From assembly GCA_009823395.1 (NCBI GenBank), contig CM020510.1, forward strand, positions 15,933,773-15,997,772: 64,000 nt of DNA. Direction: 5' to 3'. Position numbers and translations under genes: made by a program. The stretch is from Thamnaconus septentrionalis. Its lineage: Eukaryota > Chordata > Actinopteri > Tetraodontiformes > Monacanthidae. The notes beneath the pieces are model-generated. The model was given only the letters and a program-made list of their open reading frames with translations, had not been told where the DNA came from and searched no databases. The first letter of the stretch is position 1. Each line of letters opens with the position of its first letter. Positions 43,401 through 56,745 of this stretch are shown here, one piece after another.

Positions 43401-44534
43401 CTTAACTTAGCTTCATTTGTAGGGTGGCAACCTAACTGTCACACTGTGGTACAATGTTCCAGAAAAATGCATCTACTCAGATTTTGAGATTTTGAGGATT
43501 TTTAACTTGACATCAGGTGGCTGGTTATGCAAGGGTTAAATCAAAAGAAGATGTGTGTGTGATATGATATGTATATATGATTAACCACCAATGCATTTTT
43601 TCAAATGCATTTATTTATTCAAACAGACACACATTTATCCAAAAGGCTTATTGGCTAGAAATTGACTTGTGTTTTTTTCACCACTGCAGGCGATTTTATT
43701 TGATCAAATCACCTCATTGTATATAAAACAACATTTTGTGCTTTTTCCAGTTCAAAAATTAGATAAAACAAAACAAATTGTTTCAACCCTGTATTTAGGA
43801 CAGTGATGTACTGTGGTTTATTTCAGAATTAAAACTGTGACGCTATGTTGACTACTGTGCAGGCAATTATGTCATCAGAAACCAATTATGTTGATACATC
43901 ATTTACTGGGGTTGTTGTGATCACTGTGGAGTGAAAAAGGTGCCAAGTGTTAATTAAAATGACAGGAGTGAAAGAGACAATGCGACCAAAACACACCCGC
44001 AAATTAATGAGAAATGTAACGTTTGCAAGTTGTGACAAAGTGCCTAATTGATATGGGCTCCTGAAGCAACACGCTGCTTGTTGTTCATGTTGCTGTCTGC
44101 AAGGATGAGGCAATCCATATCTTGTGTCAGCATCTCCCACAAGAGTTGGGCCACCAGGTAATTGAGTCCCGCTCACACCCGGTAGGGGACCTAATTATCT
44201 CACCCTGTTTTTCTTCTCTTTTATTTTTCACTCTGCACGTATAACTTTTTATTTACTTTTGTATCATTAGTTTTTAACTTTGACTACTAATTTGTTTTTC
44301 TTGATAGTACCTAGTTACTGAAGCCATCATGGCTTATTCCTTCACGTTTTCTAAATTAATAAAGCTGAAATGAATAAGTTAGTTATTTCCTCAGCTCAAA
44401 CTCCTCGACAAATCTTTAGTCTTCTTTGTTATTTACATAATAAGTATATAATTTTTATTAATTGTAATTTGGTTTAGTGATTTGATAGGTGGGAAATATC
44501 TTTATCAATGTTATCCAACCTAAGTATGTATATA

Positions 44535-44537
<3 letters not shown>

Positions 44538-44585
<48 letters not shown>
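44538..44585. repeat. (GT)n(GA)n compound microsatellite
   Basis: A GT run passes into a GA run. Confidence 0.9.
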
Positions 44586-44586
<1 letters not shown>

Positions 44587-44811
44587 TTGTGAGTGTGCGT
44601 ATGTATATAATACAATGTTTGGAAAAAGAAAGAACACTTAATTGTGGTTTTATCACCTTTTCAAAAAAACACAACAATAAATACATTTAATCATTTCATC
44701 TTTACTTGAAAATAACATAAACAGAAACAATGACACACATAAGAATCACAAAAAGAAGGATCTTGACAATAAATACAAAAGAAAATTGCTCATTTGGAGC
44801 TTGATGACATG

Positions 44812-47800
44812 TTAGTGATGAATCTCAGAATTTGAAGTCTTCCCCATTATATGTTTCTTTGTGTTCTTTTCAGGCTTAAACAAAATGATAAAACATTTTG
44901 GCAGAAAAATGCAGAAAAGCAGACCATAACTTGAAGCCAGAATGGCAAATACTTCCACAGCCACTGTAAACTTCCCCGGAGAGCTGACGTAGGCTGGGAT
45001 AAATGCGATCCAGACTGCACAGAACACCAACATGCTAAAGGTGATTAGTTTAGCTTCATTGAAATTATTGGGTAGCTTCCGTGCTAAAAATGCTAGAATG
45101 AAACATAACAAGGCCAAGAGTCCTATGTAGGCAAGTATGGCCCAAAAGCCAACAGCGGAGCCCACAGCGCACTCCAAGATGATTCTGTCTGTATAGAGCA
45201 GCATATTTCTGGAAGGAAAAGGGGGTTGATGCTCAGCCAAAGCACACAGATTAGGACCTGGGTGAGGGTGAGAGCCACAACACAAGCTCTCTGCTGTGCA
45301 GGGCCGAACCATTTCATCATATTACTGCCTGGAAGTGTCGCCCTGAAGGCCATCAACACCACTATGGTTTTCCCTAGAACGCACGAGATGCAGAGTACGA
45401 AGGTGATGCCAAATGCCGTGTGACGCAGCATGCAGGACCATTCGGAGGGCCGGCCGACGAAGGTCACAGAACACAGGAAGCACAGAGTGAGGGAGAAGAG
45501 CAGCAGGAAGCTCAGCTCAGAGTTGTTGGCTCGGACAAGCGGTGTTTCTTTGTGGCAGTAGAAGATGAGCACTGTGATCAGGGTTAGAAAAACTCCTAGC
45601 AGGGAAAATACAACTAGTAGTGCTCCCAAGAGTTCACTGTAGGCTAGAAATTCTATTGCTTTGGGGATGCAGGCATCTCTCCGCTCGTTGGACCAGAACA
45701 ACAGTGGGCATTTCAGACAGTGTATGGAATCTGTAAAACAAACATGAGATGAGATTTCCTTAAAACATATTTCCATTAGGTAATATCCATTTTCGTACAT
45801 TTAAAATACTGTGCACATTTTTTGGACACCCCACACATTTATTTATGTTCCGTCACCCACAATCTGTACGCTCTCTTCTGCACATGCACTGTTCCATCCA
45901 AGTCAAAACTGTGCTTGCACGCAGGGTAAGTACAATAATTTAGTGTTTTGTTTTGTTTCTTGGAAATAATAATATATAAAAAAAAATAATAATAATAATA
46001 ATAATAATAAAAAGTTTGTTTTTTGATTTACTTGTTAAATTACTGATCTCGCCTGCCGGACAGGGTATGCAGTCATAGCAACAGACTGGCCTTCCTTTCT
46101 GGAGGACCTTATGAGTTCCTGGGGGACAGGCAGCACTGCACACAGACACTGGAACCTAAAACAGTGAAATGCAACCCATACAGACACAATATTCATGGAA
46201 TGAATATCAATTTGGATATATATATTAAGTACTTAACCCCAGCTCCCCACCACACCCCTCCCACCTGAGTTTGGCCACTTCCCCATGACACAGGGATGCT
46301 ATTCATGATGAACTGGTGACTCTCTGGAAGGGAAGCATCATAAATCCCCACTGTTGCTCCTTCCATGGTTTCCTTGTTTCTTATTTGTAGGTTAACAAGC
46401 TCATATCTGGCTGGCGAGTCGCCATTGTCGTCAAAGTAAACCCTCTCGCCTGTGTTAGTTGTGAACTCCACGGTGCTGAGATAGTGCAAGACCTGGAGGA
46501 GGAGTGATGGGTGAATTTAAATTCACTGAGCTACGATAATTAACATCTGTTTTTTGTTTACTTCTGACACACCAAATTGGCTACTGACCTGCCAGGGCTG
46601 AATGTGCCTGATATCAGCACAGCTCCCATTTGGAAAGGGCCCTTTACCCTCCTTGCATTTGGTCAGATTATCAAGTGCGTGAGCCACGGCGTAGACGGAC
46701 TTGTACACGTTGTTGGTGAATCTCAGCTCGGACACGTCCGTGAACGGTGACGTAACGTTCATTAGGCTCTCGGAGCCGCTGCATGGCTTCCGTTGCACGT
46801 TCACCGTCTCGTTCAGGCTGCAGTCAAACGTCTCCTCCCAGAAATCCCTGACAAACTGACTCTCGGGGAATTGCGAGGGACGGAGCTGCGTCAGGTGCTC
46901 CTTCAGCCCGGGGATCTGAGCCTTGCTGACGGTGAAGCCAAGTGATCCCAGCAGGATGCTGTGACCCTCGCTGTCACTCAGGGAGTGATCGGTGATCCAG
47001 GCGTCGCTGCCGACCCACTGCAGCCCCGTGACGTTGTGTTTGTGCAGCTGTTGAGCCAGCAGCTTAATCTCTCTGTGGGACATGAACGCCACAATCACCC
47101 TGGAGGTGGCTTGTTTTATGATGCCGACTATCCTCTGAAGCCTTTCAGGCGGATCCGATGAGGAAAAGGCTTCGTAAAACTCGGTGCACACTCCGTAATC
47201 TTGCGCCGCTTGCATGAATGCCGCAATGCCGTTGAGGCCATATTCATTATCCACAGCGACAGCCCCGATCCAGGTCCAACCAAAGTGCTTGACAAGCTTC
47301 GCCAGTGCTCTGCTCTGATAGTAGTCGCTGGGAATAGTTCGGAAAAAGGTGGGATACTCTTTCCGATTGCTCAGACAGGCACAGGTGGCGAAGTGGCTGA
47401 TCTGCCGTGACACACAAACAACTGTTTTTGTCACAATCAAACTGCAAGTGCGACAAATATTAATTTCGGTTTTACTACATAACTAACATTTCTCATTTCA
47501 TTTGTACAGTGCATTTCAAAACAGTGCTAGTCAAGCTGAACAACAGAGGTCAGTCCTTTGTTTGACTTACCACAGGTATCTGAAACCTCCCAACAACTCT
47601 TGCAAAAGCAATCGTCGGTCTTGATCCTGAGTGACCCAGGATAGCCTGCACCGTGTCTGTTTTGGTGCAGTTCTCGTCACCAACTTCTTTCTCCAGCCCA
47701 CTCGCGAGCGCCAGCGCTGCTCGCAGTATGTCCATAGATCCACAGTTGTCAAAAATCTTGTAGCCCAGCCTAAAATTTGGAAGCATCCGGGGATTCTTGT

Positions 47801-48155
47801 TGATCTCATTCACAGCAAATATCACAGCTTGAGCAAACTTGAATTCTCTGAAATTGAAGCTGCAGGTATTAGACAAAGTCACACATTAATGGTTAAAACG
47901 GAGCACAAAGAACACAAACAAGACACGTAAAATGTGTAAATGAACACGTTCGTACTTCTTGCATTTTCGTTTTTCTGGCATTCTCTGAAAAGTGTTAATG
48001 ACGTAATCCTGCTTAGTACGGAATGAAAAAATGCCTCCGATCACAAGGTCACCGTCTTGGGCTAGCTCAGCCGGTTGCGCTAAGCCTTGCAGTCTGCACA
48101 CAGTCAACCCCCTCCCAACTAAGAGAACCAGGAGGAGCAGCCAAAGCAGTGGCAT
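44812..48155 (-). CDS. V2R/OlfC family C GPCR, gene 11 (frameshift in exon 6)
   Basis: Exons 47956-48155, 47571-47859, 46589-47401, 46265-46492, 46032-46155 and 44812-45730. The ATG at 48155 opens a leucine-rich signal peptide ([16 protein letters not shown]). Ectodomain: [23 protein letters not shown] and GSDAWIT, where Asp replaces the usual Glu of SEAW. Exon 6 is 919 nt and should be 920. The poly-G run at 45221-45225 (plus strand) has five G where the frame needs six, so the reading frame breaks in the TM4-TM5 loop at INPLF and recovers one frame over. The remaining TM5-7 and [13 protein letters not shown] tail are perfectly kept, as expected for a read error or a very recent mutation. 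Confidence 0.88.
45966..46010. repeat. (AAT)n microsatellite in intron 5 of gene 11
   Basis: Repeated AAT units directly before exon 5 on the plus strand. Confidence 0.85.
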
Positions 48156-48209
48156 CGTGCTGCTTTGCCCTCCAGGCCAGGCGGACTGGCTTTGTGGCTG
48201 CTCGCAGGG

Positions 48210-48216
48210 ATTTATA
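48210..48216 (-). promoter_or_regulatory. TATA-like box of gene 11
   Basis: TATAAAT on the minus strand about 55 bases before the ATG. Confidence 0.5.
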
Positions 48217-48396
48217 CAGATTCAACAACAAGGGCTAAGTTGTCAAGGGCGAACAACAGCCTCAAGAGACCAAATGAAACTAAACAAGTTCAGCCACAGC
48301 TGATTTTCTTTATTATTTGATTTAAATGGAATTTCAAATGTTTTACATTGATCTTTAGGAATAGTTGGGGAGGAAATAAATAAAACTTTTCTCAAG

Positions 48397-51300
48397 TTAC
48401 AGTGATGTTGCTGCCCTACCTATCATGTTCTTTTTTGTGTTTCTCTCTGGTTTTAGTAAGATGATGTGGCATTTTGGGATAAAAATACAAATGAGAAGTC
48501 CAAAACTGGATGAGAGAATGGCAAATATCTCCACAGCGACACTAAACTTCACTGGAGAGCTGACATAAGCTGGGATGAAGGTGATCCAGACTGCACAGAA
48601 GATCAGCATGCTGAAGGTGATGAACTTGGCCTCGTTGAAATTATCGGGCAGTTTACGAGCCAGAAAAGCCAGAACAAAACACAAGATGGCCAGAAGCCCC
48701 ACGTACCCAATGACAGCCCAGAACCCTAAAGCTGAGCCCAGAGCGCACTCCAAAATTATTTTGTCCTTAAACTCCTTATAATTCCTGATGGGAAATGGAG
48801 GAGAGGTGGCCAACCAGAGGACACATATGACAACCTGTACGAGCGTGAAACCCAGTACACTGAGTCTCTGTTGTGTAGGACCGAACCATTTCATGACATT
48901 ACTGCCAGGAAGTGTTGCCCTGAAGGCCATCAGCACAACTATTGTTTTTCCCAGAACACAAGAGATGCAGAGGACGAAGGTGATGCCGAACGCTGTGTGT
49001 CGCAGCATGCAGGACCACTGGGACGGAGCTCCAATGAAGGTCAGCGAACACAAGAAACACAAAGTGAGGGAGAAGAGAAGCAGGAAGCTCAGCTCAGAGT
49101 TGTTGGCTCTGACTATAGGAGTTTTCCTGTATCTGTAGAAAACGAAAGCCACGCCAGCGGTCAAACATGTTCCACAGAGTGACGCTGTGGTGAGGAGCGC
49201 TCCCATTATCTCCGACGACACGACAGGAACTCGGCCTCCTTCTTCACGCAAACATCTCTCCTCTCATTTGGCCAGAATTCAGGGTCGCACCTCACACAGG
49301 TGATGGAATCTTTGAAAAGTAACATGAGAGCAGAGCTGGTGTGATTTGGACAAATTGTAATCTAATGGGTTTAAGAACGTTTTCCTCAGAACTACAGTGC
49401 CTTCTTATGAAAAGTATGAATCATTTAGGGTTATAATTATGTTGCTACATTTAAATAAGTGTCAAATATGTGGCAACAATGTAGCCAAGGTAATTGTTTT
49501 GATCATTTTATTTGAGAATGTATTTTTGACTTTTGGCATAAGAAAAGGCTCTCTTTTATTTGAAAATCTCAAGGTGACATGTCTGACTTTTGACTTTATA
49601 TTTATATTGTAAATTCCTTTAAAAAATGATGATGCTATAATTACTTCATTTGAATTTTCAAAGACTATGTAAGGTGTTTTGGCAAGTACTCTACCTGTGA
49701 TGTTGCTGATTTCGCCATCTGAACATCTTATACAGTCATAGCAGCAGATGGGTTTTCCTTTCTGCAGAACTTTGTGAGTTCCTGGGAGACATTTCTCACT
49801 GCAAACTGACACAGGCACCTGCATCAACAAATTCACCAACCTGAAATTAACATTTACGTAAAGATTGACTCCAAACATTGAAATGCAACATTTTAAGTAG
49901 TCACAGCTGACCTGTAGCGAATTGTTTGCCCAAATTAAAGACTTATTGTGAAGAGTCAGCTGTCTGTCAGCAGGTAGAGACGCATCATACAGACCAACTG
50001 TCACAAAGTCAACAGCACCATGTCCTTTTGGCTGCCAGTTTATAATTTCATACTTTGCAGCTGGGTCTCCTTTTTCGTTGAAGTAAACCTCATTCCCATC
50101 TTTTGTTTTGAACTTGACCTGCCATATGTGCTGTAAGATCTGAGTAAACAGTAAATTAAGAAGCAAATTTCTATTTGAAATAAAGAATGAATAAAAAATC
50201 AAGTATATCATGTCGTCTATCTCAAACCTTTTAAAGATCTACAATTCAAAATCACATCTCTGCCTTAGTGATGATTTAACTCACTTTGTTTGGATCCAGA
50301 TGGACTGTTTTGTCGCATGTTTCATCACAGCTGAGGATTCTATGAAGTGCATGGGCCACTGCATACACCCCCTTATACACATTGTTGAAGATCGGCATGA
50401 GCGACAGATCAGTGAAGCTGTTTTGCACTCCAGTCAGGCTTTCGTCTCCAGTACATTCCCTCTGATTGCCCTCAGATGATTCTACGTGCCTGAACCTACA
50501 GTGGAACAAGGCCTCCCAAAACTCAACTGACAGCTCATTTTGAGTCGATAGAAGCTTCTTCACATCCAGTATAAACTCTCTCATGCCACGGACATGTACT
50601 TTGGGGATTGACAGCCCTATAGCACCATCCAGAATGTGACGTCTGTCCATCTCTGCAATTTGAGAGTCAAAGATCCATCCCTCCGTACCGACCCACTGGT
50701 ACCCAGTCATGTTGTGTCGAGACAACTCATGTATCAGCACATCCATGTCCATGTGGGAGAGGAAAGTCACAATCACCTTTGAAGTTGAGACTTTGATGGT
50801 GTCAATGACTTTCTGTATTTTTCCAGGTGAATCTGTTCTGAAGAATGATATGGAGTACTCCAGGCAAATGCCCAGCTGTTGGGCTGCCTCGGTGAATGTT
50901 GCCATGCCATTATTGCCATAATCATCGTTTGTTCTAATAGCTCCAACCCAGCTCCAACCAAAGTGCTTGACCAGCTGTGCCAGAGCTCGGCTCTGGTAGT
51001 AGTCGCTGGGGATTGTTCTCAGAAACGATGGGTACTTGGTTTTGTCACTGAGACAGGCACAAGTGGCGAAGTGGCTTATCTAAGAGGAAAAGAATAGCGT
51101 TCCGCAATAGCAATGTGAAATACCAAGTCTTGGACAAAACACAGTGTACAGAATTAGTAGTCAGCATATATCTGAAAATAAATGTTCCTTTTACCCACCA
51201 GTGGGATATGAAATGGTCCAATGACAGTCGCTATGGCCATGCAGGGAGAGGATGATGTCTCTCCCATTATAGCCTGCACTTGTGCTGGTTTGCTACATGG

Positions 51301-51950
51301 TTTTTGAGAGGGTGAAAATTTCACCTCATTACCATTAGCCAAGGCCAGCGCTACCTTCACACCCTGTGCAATGGAACCGCAGGAATCATAGATCTTATAA
51401 CCCAGAGAGACTCCAGGCAGGATGTCCGTGCTGTTATTAATCTCCTTTATAGCAAAGAGCATCGCCTGGGTGTACTGGAAGCCCCTGAAATTCAAACTTC
51501 CATGCAGACAGACAAATTTAGTTGTTGGCACTCAAGCCAGTCAAATAAAGGCAATAGCACAATAAAACAATATATGCATCAAAGTACAACATTGAAAATG
51601 TAGGGGGAAAAAATGACATGTATACAGTTGTGTTAAGATATTTTTGGTACCTCTTGAGGATATCTGCAATCTAAGAAATCACAGTTTTTCGTTTTGTTCT
51701 TTTTTCCAATAATTTACCTGGTGCACTGTAGTGGCAGCGGTTTGTGCATAAAGGTATCGTGCCTTTCAATCCAGCTGCTGTGAAAAGAAAAGATCCCCCC
51801 CAAAATGATGTCCCCGTCCTCTGATAACTGAGGGCTCCCAGGATTTCCTAGCTGCAAACATACCGTGTCCTCGGCTTGTGAGAGAGAAGCCACCAAAAAC
51901 AGCTGCAAGAGTGCCCAGCTCTGTTCCGGCCACCTTTGTGTATGAGTCAT
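48397..51950 (-). pseudogene. V2R/OlfC gene 12, near-identical to gene 13 but with a 2-bp frameshift
   Basis: Exons 51718-51950, 51199-51496, 50285-51079, 49912-50139, 49695-49818 and 48397-49309. Exons 1-5 are open and differ from gene 13 by few residues. Exon 6 is 913 nt against 911. At 49213-49223 the sequence coding SYAEIMG in gene 13 has two extra bases and reads out of frame just before helix 1. TM1-7 downstream is otherwise intact. The change is not in a homopolymer, so a genuine lesion is favoured. Exon 2 could also begin 12 nt further in, at a second AG. The ligand-domain motif is TEGWIF. Confidence 0.86.
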
Positions 51951-52014
51951 ACTGTCTGACAGCTAAATTGCTGACTAGCATTGCATGCACTCTCTTACTC
52001 TGAACCTGCGCTCC

Positions 52015-52022
52015 TATTTATA
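52015..52022 (-). promoter_or_regulatory. TATA box of gene 12
   Basis: TATAAATA on the minus strand about 65 bases before the ATG; the same element is at 56746-56753 for gene 13. Confidence 0.55.
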
Positions 52023-52550
52023 CACTTTGCAGCACTGCATAAAAAAAAACATTATGTTTAATCTCTGTAGACCATTGAAGGTGTGAAATAATGTTTAAAG
52101 CCAAAAAAAATAACATTTCCACTCATTGTGGCTGCCAACCACATCCCACAGTGATTTGACACAACACTAGTAAATGACACATGCTTCCATTATGACAAAA
52201 GTGAATTAAAGACCACTTGTGGTGTGATATTTTAAAATAAAAATACATTCTTTTTAATACAAAGGGCAGATGAGCTCATTTTGGAGCCAACGGCCATCCA
52301 CACCTGGAGAGGAGATGGGTACCACCAGGTTACCACCCACTGAAACACAATGATGACTACTGAACTTTTTAATACAAGTTTAATTTCAATGTGATTTAGC
52401 TTTATTTATTTGTTGCCATACAAACAGTAATTAACACCATTACCACCACAAAATGGTTTTGTTTGTTGTTGTTTTTGTTTGTTTTTAAATGTATGTTCAT
52501 GTCGACGTCATAAGCTGAGAGTTTGTTTTTTTCCATTCTTGCATGCCCAT
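52023..52550. other. Intergenic sequence, genes 12-13
   Basis: About 530 AT-rich bases in which I see no exon or recognised repeat. They precede the retroposon fragment and exon relic. Confidence 0.5.
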
Positions 52551-52554
52551 TATC

Positions 52555-52776
52555 ACTCTGCATCCAATATCATCCATTCATCCATCCATCCATCCGACCA
52601 TCCATCTTCGACCGCTTCATCCGGAGTTGGGTCGCGGCGGCAGCAGTGTCAGAAGAGATGACCAGACTTCCTTGGCCCCAGCCATCTGCTCCAGCTCACC
52701 AGGCGGGACCCCAAGGCGTTCCCAGGCCAGCCGAGAGATGTAGTCCCTCCAGCGTGTCCTGGGTCTTCCTTGCCAG
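52555..52776 (+). mobile_element. Non-LTR retrotransposon-like fragment with (CATC)n start
   Basis: After CATC repeats comes CCGCTTCATCCGGAGTTGGG, a hallmark of an abundant fish LINE-type repeat, then CCCCAAGGCGTTCCCAGGCC and CTCCAGCGTGTCCTGGGTCT. Direct recognition by pattern; family not assigned. It abuts the exon relic. Confidence 0.6.
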
Positions 52777-52900
52777 AGCCAGCGCTTCTCGCAGTATGTC
52801 CATAGATCCACAGTTGACAAAAATCTTCTTGCCCAACCTAAAATTTGGATGCATCTGGGGATTATTGTTGATCTCATTCACAGCAAATATCACCGCTTGA
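52777..52900 (-). pseudogene. Relic of exon 2 from a gene-11-like receptor
   Basis: The minus strand encodes [20 protein letters not shown] and then GSMDILREALAL, against [20 protein letters not shown] and [12 protein letters not shown] in exon 2 of gene 11. At the 5' side it stops at CTTGA and joins directly to sequence homologous to the 3' flank of gene 12; at the 3' side it runs into the retroposon. Remains of a lost receptor copy. Confidence 0.85.
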
Positions 52901-52979
52901 TTTAAATGTAATTTCATATGTTTCACATTAATCTTTAGGAATAGTTGGGGAGGGGAAAAAAAACAAAACTTTTCTCAAG

Positions 52980-55900
52980 TCACGGTGATGTTGCTGCCCT
53001 ACCTATCATGTTCTTTTTTGTGTTTCTCTCTGGTTTTAGTAAGATGATGTGGCATTTTGGGATAAAAATACAAATGAGAAGTCCAAAACTGGATGAGAGA
53101 ATGGCAAATATCTCCACAGCGACACTAAACTTCCCTGGAGAGCTGACATAAGCTGGGATGAAGGTGATCCAGACTGCACAGAAGATCAGCATGCTGAAGG
53201 TGATGAACTTGGCCTCGTTGAAGTTATCGGGCAGTTTACGAGCCAGAAAAGCCAGAACAAAACACAAGATGGCCAGAAGCCCCACGTACCCAATGACAGC
53301 CCAGAACCCTAAAGCTGAGCCCAGAGCGCACTCCAAAATTATTTTGTCCTTAAACTCCTTAAGATTCCTGATGGGAAATGGAGGAGAGGTGGCCAACCAG
53401 AGGACACATATGACAACCTGTACGAGCGTGAAACCCAGTACACTGAGTCTCTGTTGTGTAGGACCGAACCATTTCATGACATTACTGCCAGGAAGTGTTG
53501 CCCTGAAGGCCATCAACACAACGATTGTTTTTCCCAGAACACAAGAGATGCAGAGGACGAAGGTGATGCCGAACGCTGTGTGTCGCAGCATGCAGGACCA
53601 CTGGGACGGAGCGCCAATGAAGGTCAGCGAACACAAGAAACACAAAGTGAGGGAGAAGAGAAGCAGGAAGCTCAGCTCAGAGTTGTTGGCTCTGACTATA
53701 GGAGTTTTCCTGTATCTGTAGAAAACGAAAGCCACGCCAGCGGTCAAACATGTTCCACAGAGTGACGCTGTGGTGAGGAGCGCTCCCATTATCTCCGCAT
53801 ACGACAGGAACTCGGCCTCCTTCTTCACGCAAACATCTCTCCTCTCATTTGGCCAGAATTCAGGGTCGCACCTCACACAGGTGATGGAATCTTTGAAAAG
53901 TAACATGAGAGCAGAGCTGGTGTGATTTGGACAAATTGTAATCTAATGGGTTTAAGAACGTTTTCCTCAGAACTACAGTGCCTTCTTATGAAAAGTATGA
54001 ATCATTTAGGGTTATAATTATGTTGCTACATTTAAATAAGTGTCAAATATGTGGCAACAATGTAGCCAAGGTAATTGTTTTGATCATTTTATTTGAGAAT
54101 GTATTTTTGACTTTTGGCATATGAAAAGGCTCTCTTTTATTTGAAAATCTCAAGGTGACATGTCTGACTTTTGACTTTATATTTCAGACCTTAAAATGAA
54201 TTAAAAGTCGTGTTTTTTCTAATTGTGAGCAATCTCACAATTAAAAAAACTACTTATTCTGCCTTTTATTTAAAAACCTGTACTAATATATATATATAAT
54301 ACTAATATGTCAATCGTCTTTTGTATAATGCTGTATATTATATAAATATATTAATATATATATATATAAATTCCTTTAGAAATGTATGATGCTATAATTA
54401 CTTCATTTGAATTTTCAAAGACTATGTAAGGTGTTTTGGCAAGTACTCTACCTGTGATGTTGCTGATTTCGCCATCTGAACATCTTATACAGTCATAGCA
54501 GCAGATGGGTTTTCCTTTCTGCAGAACTTTGTGAGTTCCTGGGAGACATTTCTCACTGCAAACTGACACAGGCACCTGCATCAACAAATTCACCAACCTG
54601 AAATTAACATTTCCGTAAAGATTGACTCCAAACATTGAAAAGCAACATTTTAAGTAGTCACTGCTGACCTGTAGCGAATTGTTTGCCCAAATTATAGACT
54701 TATTGTGAAGAGTCAGCTGTCTGTCAGCAGGTAGAGACGCATCATACAAACCAACTGTCACAAAGTCAACAGCACCATGTCCTTTTGGCTGCCAGTTTAT
54801 AATTTCATACTTTGCAGCCGGGTCTCCTTTTTCGTTGAAGTAAACCTCATTCCCATCTTTTGTTTTGAACTTGACCTGCCATATGTGCTGTAAGATCTGA
54901 GTAAACAGTAAATTAAGAAGCAAATTACTATTTGAAATAAAGAATGAATAAAAAATCCAGTATATCATGTCGTCTATCTCAAACCTTTACAAGATCTACA
55001 ATTCAAAATCACATCTCTGCCTTAGTGATGATATAACTCACTTTGTTTGGATCCAGATGGACTGTTTTGTCACATGTTTCATCACAGCTGAAGATTCTAT
55101 GAAGTGCATGGGCCACTGCATACACCCCCTTATACACATTGTTGAAGATCGGCATGAGCGACAGATCAGTGAAGCTGTTTTGCACTCCAGTCAGGCTTTC
55201 GTCTCCAGTACATTCCCTCTGATTGCCCTCAGATGATTCTACGTGCCTGAACCTACAGTGGAACAAGGCCTCCCAAAACTCAACTGACAGCTCATTTTGA
55301 GTCGATAGAAGCTTCTTTACATCCAGTATAAACTCTCTCATGCCACGGACATGTACTTTGGGGATTGACAGCCCTATAGCACCATCCAGAATGTGACGTC
55401 TGTCCATCTCTGCAATTTGAGAGTCAAAGATCCATCCCTCCGTACCGACCCACTGGTACCCAGTCATGTTGTGTCGAGACAACTCATGTATCAGCACATC
55501 CATGTCCATGTGGGAGAGGAAAGTCACAATCACCTTTGAAGTTGAGACTTTGATGGTGTCAATGACTTTCTGTATTTTTCCAGGTGAATCTGTTCTGAAG
55601 AATGATATGGAGTACTCCAGGCAAATGCCCAGCTGTTGGGCTGCCTCGGTGAATGTTGCCATGCCATTATTGCCATAATCATCGTTTGTTCTAATAGCTC
55701 CAACCCAGCTCCAACCAAAGTGCTTGACCAGTTGTGCCAGAGCTCGGCTCTGGTAGTAGTCGCTGGGGATTGTTCTCAGAAACGATGGGTACTTGGTTTT
55801 GTCACTGAGACAGGCACAAGTGGCGAAGTGGCTGATCTAAGAGGAAAAGAATAGCGTTACGCAATAGCAATGTGAAATACCAAGTCTTGGACAAAACACA

Positions 55901-56681
55901 GTGTACAGAATTAGTAGTCAGCATATATCTGAAAATAAATGTTCCTTTTACCCACCAGTGGGATATGAAATGGTCCAATGACAGTCGCTATGGCCATGCA
56001 GGGAGAGGATGATGTCACTCCAATAATAGCCTGCACTTGTGCTGGTTTGCTACATGGGTTTTGAGAGGGTGAAAATTTCACCTCATTACCATTAGCCAAG
56101 GCCAGCGCTGCCTTCACACCCTGTGCAATGGAACCGCAGGAATCATAGATCTTATAACCCAGAGAGACTCCAGGCAGGATGTCCGTGCTGTTATTAATCT
56201 CCTTTATAGCAAAGAGCATCGCCTGGGTGTACTGGAAGCCCCTGAAATTCAAACTTCCATGCAGACAGACAAATTTAGTTGTTGGCACTCGAGCCAGTCA
56301 AATAAAGGCAATAGCACAGTAAAACAATGTGTGCAACAATGTACAACCTTCACAATGCAAAAAAAAATATATATATCCTCCACTTGAGGATATCTGCAAA
56401 AAAAGAAAGCACAGTTTCTTTTCTTTTTTTTTTTGCTCAATAATTCACCTGGTGCACTGCAGTGGCAGCGGCTTGTGCATAAAGGTATCGTGCCTTTCAA
56501 TCCAGCTGCTGTGAAAAGAAAAGATTCCCCCCAACATGATGTCCCCGTCCTCTGATAGCTGAGGGCTCCCTGGAACCCCTCGCTGCAAACATACCGTGTC
56601 CTCGCCCTGTGAGATAGAAGCCACCAAAAAGAGCTGCAAGAGTGCCCAGCTCTGTTCCGGCCACCTTTGTGTATGAGTCAT
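52980..56681 (-). CDS. V2R/OlfC family C GPCR, gene 13 (complete, predicted 862 aa)
   Basis: Exons 56449-56681, 55956-56253, 55042-55836, 54669-54896, 54452-54575 and 52980-53890, GT-AG, total 2589 nt, open throughout. The ATG at 56681 opens a signal peptide ([20 protein letters not shown]). Ectodomain: [29 protein letters not shown] and TEGWIF, where most family members have SEAWIT. Exon 6 carries seven helices with [15 protein letters not shown] and the tail [13 protein letters not shown]. Exon 2 might start at 56241 instead, because two AGs lie 12 nt apart in the same phase. Intron 5 is longer than in gene 12 through AT-rich sequence at about 54186-54370. Intact partner of gene 12. Confidence 0.94.
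54186..54370. repeat. AT-rich insertion in intron 5 of gene 13
   Basis: About 180 bases, with TA-repeat segments, absent from the otherwise matching intron of gene 12. Origin unclear; the tandem copies differ only by this block in the intron. Confidence 0.6.
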
Positions 56682-56745
56682 ACTGTCTGACAGCTAAATT
56701 GCTGACTAGCATTGCATGCACTCTCTTACTCTGAGCCTGCGCTCC

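Larger units (their letters stand above)
42948..44811. other. Intergenic region, genes 10-11
   Basis: About 1.9 kb without supported exons. It contains a short interspersed-repeat-like segment (43305-43400) and a (GT)n(GA)n microsatellite. A 96-codon minus-strand frame at 43886-44176 has no recognisable features. Confidence 0.5.

Noticed and set aside
43886..44176. 96-codon minus-strand frame between genes 10 and 11
   Set aside because: No homology, splice or promoter evidence; chance frame.
52696..52926. A short functional gene in the 52.7 kb region
   Set aside because: The frame is only an exon 2 relic running into a retroposon, without splice sites or further exons.
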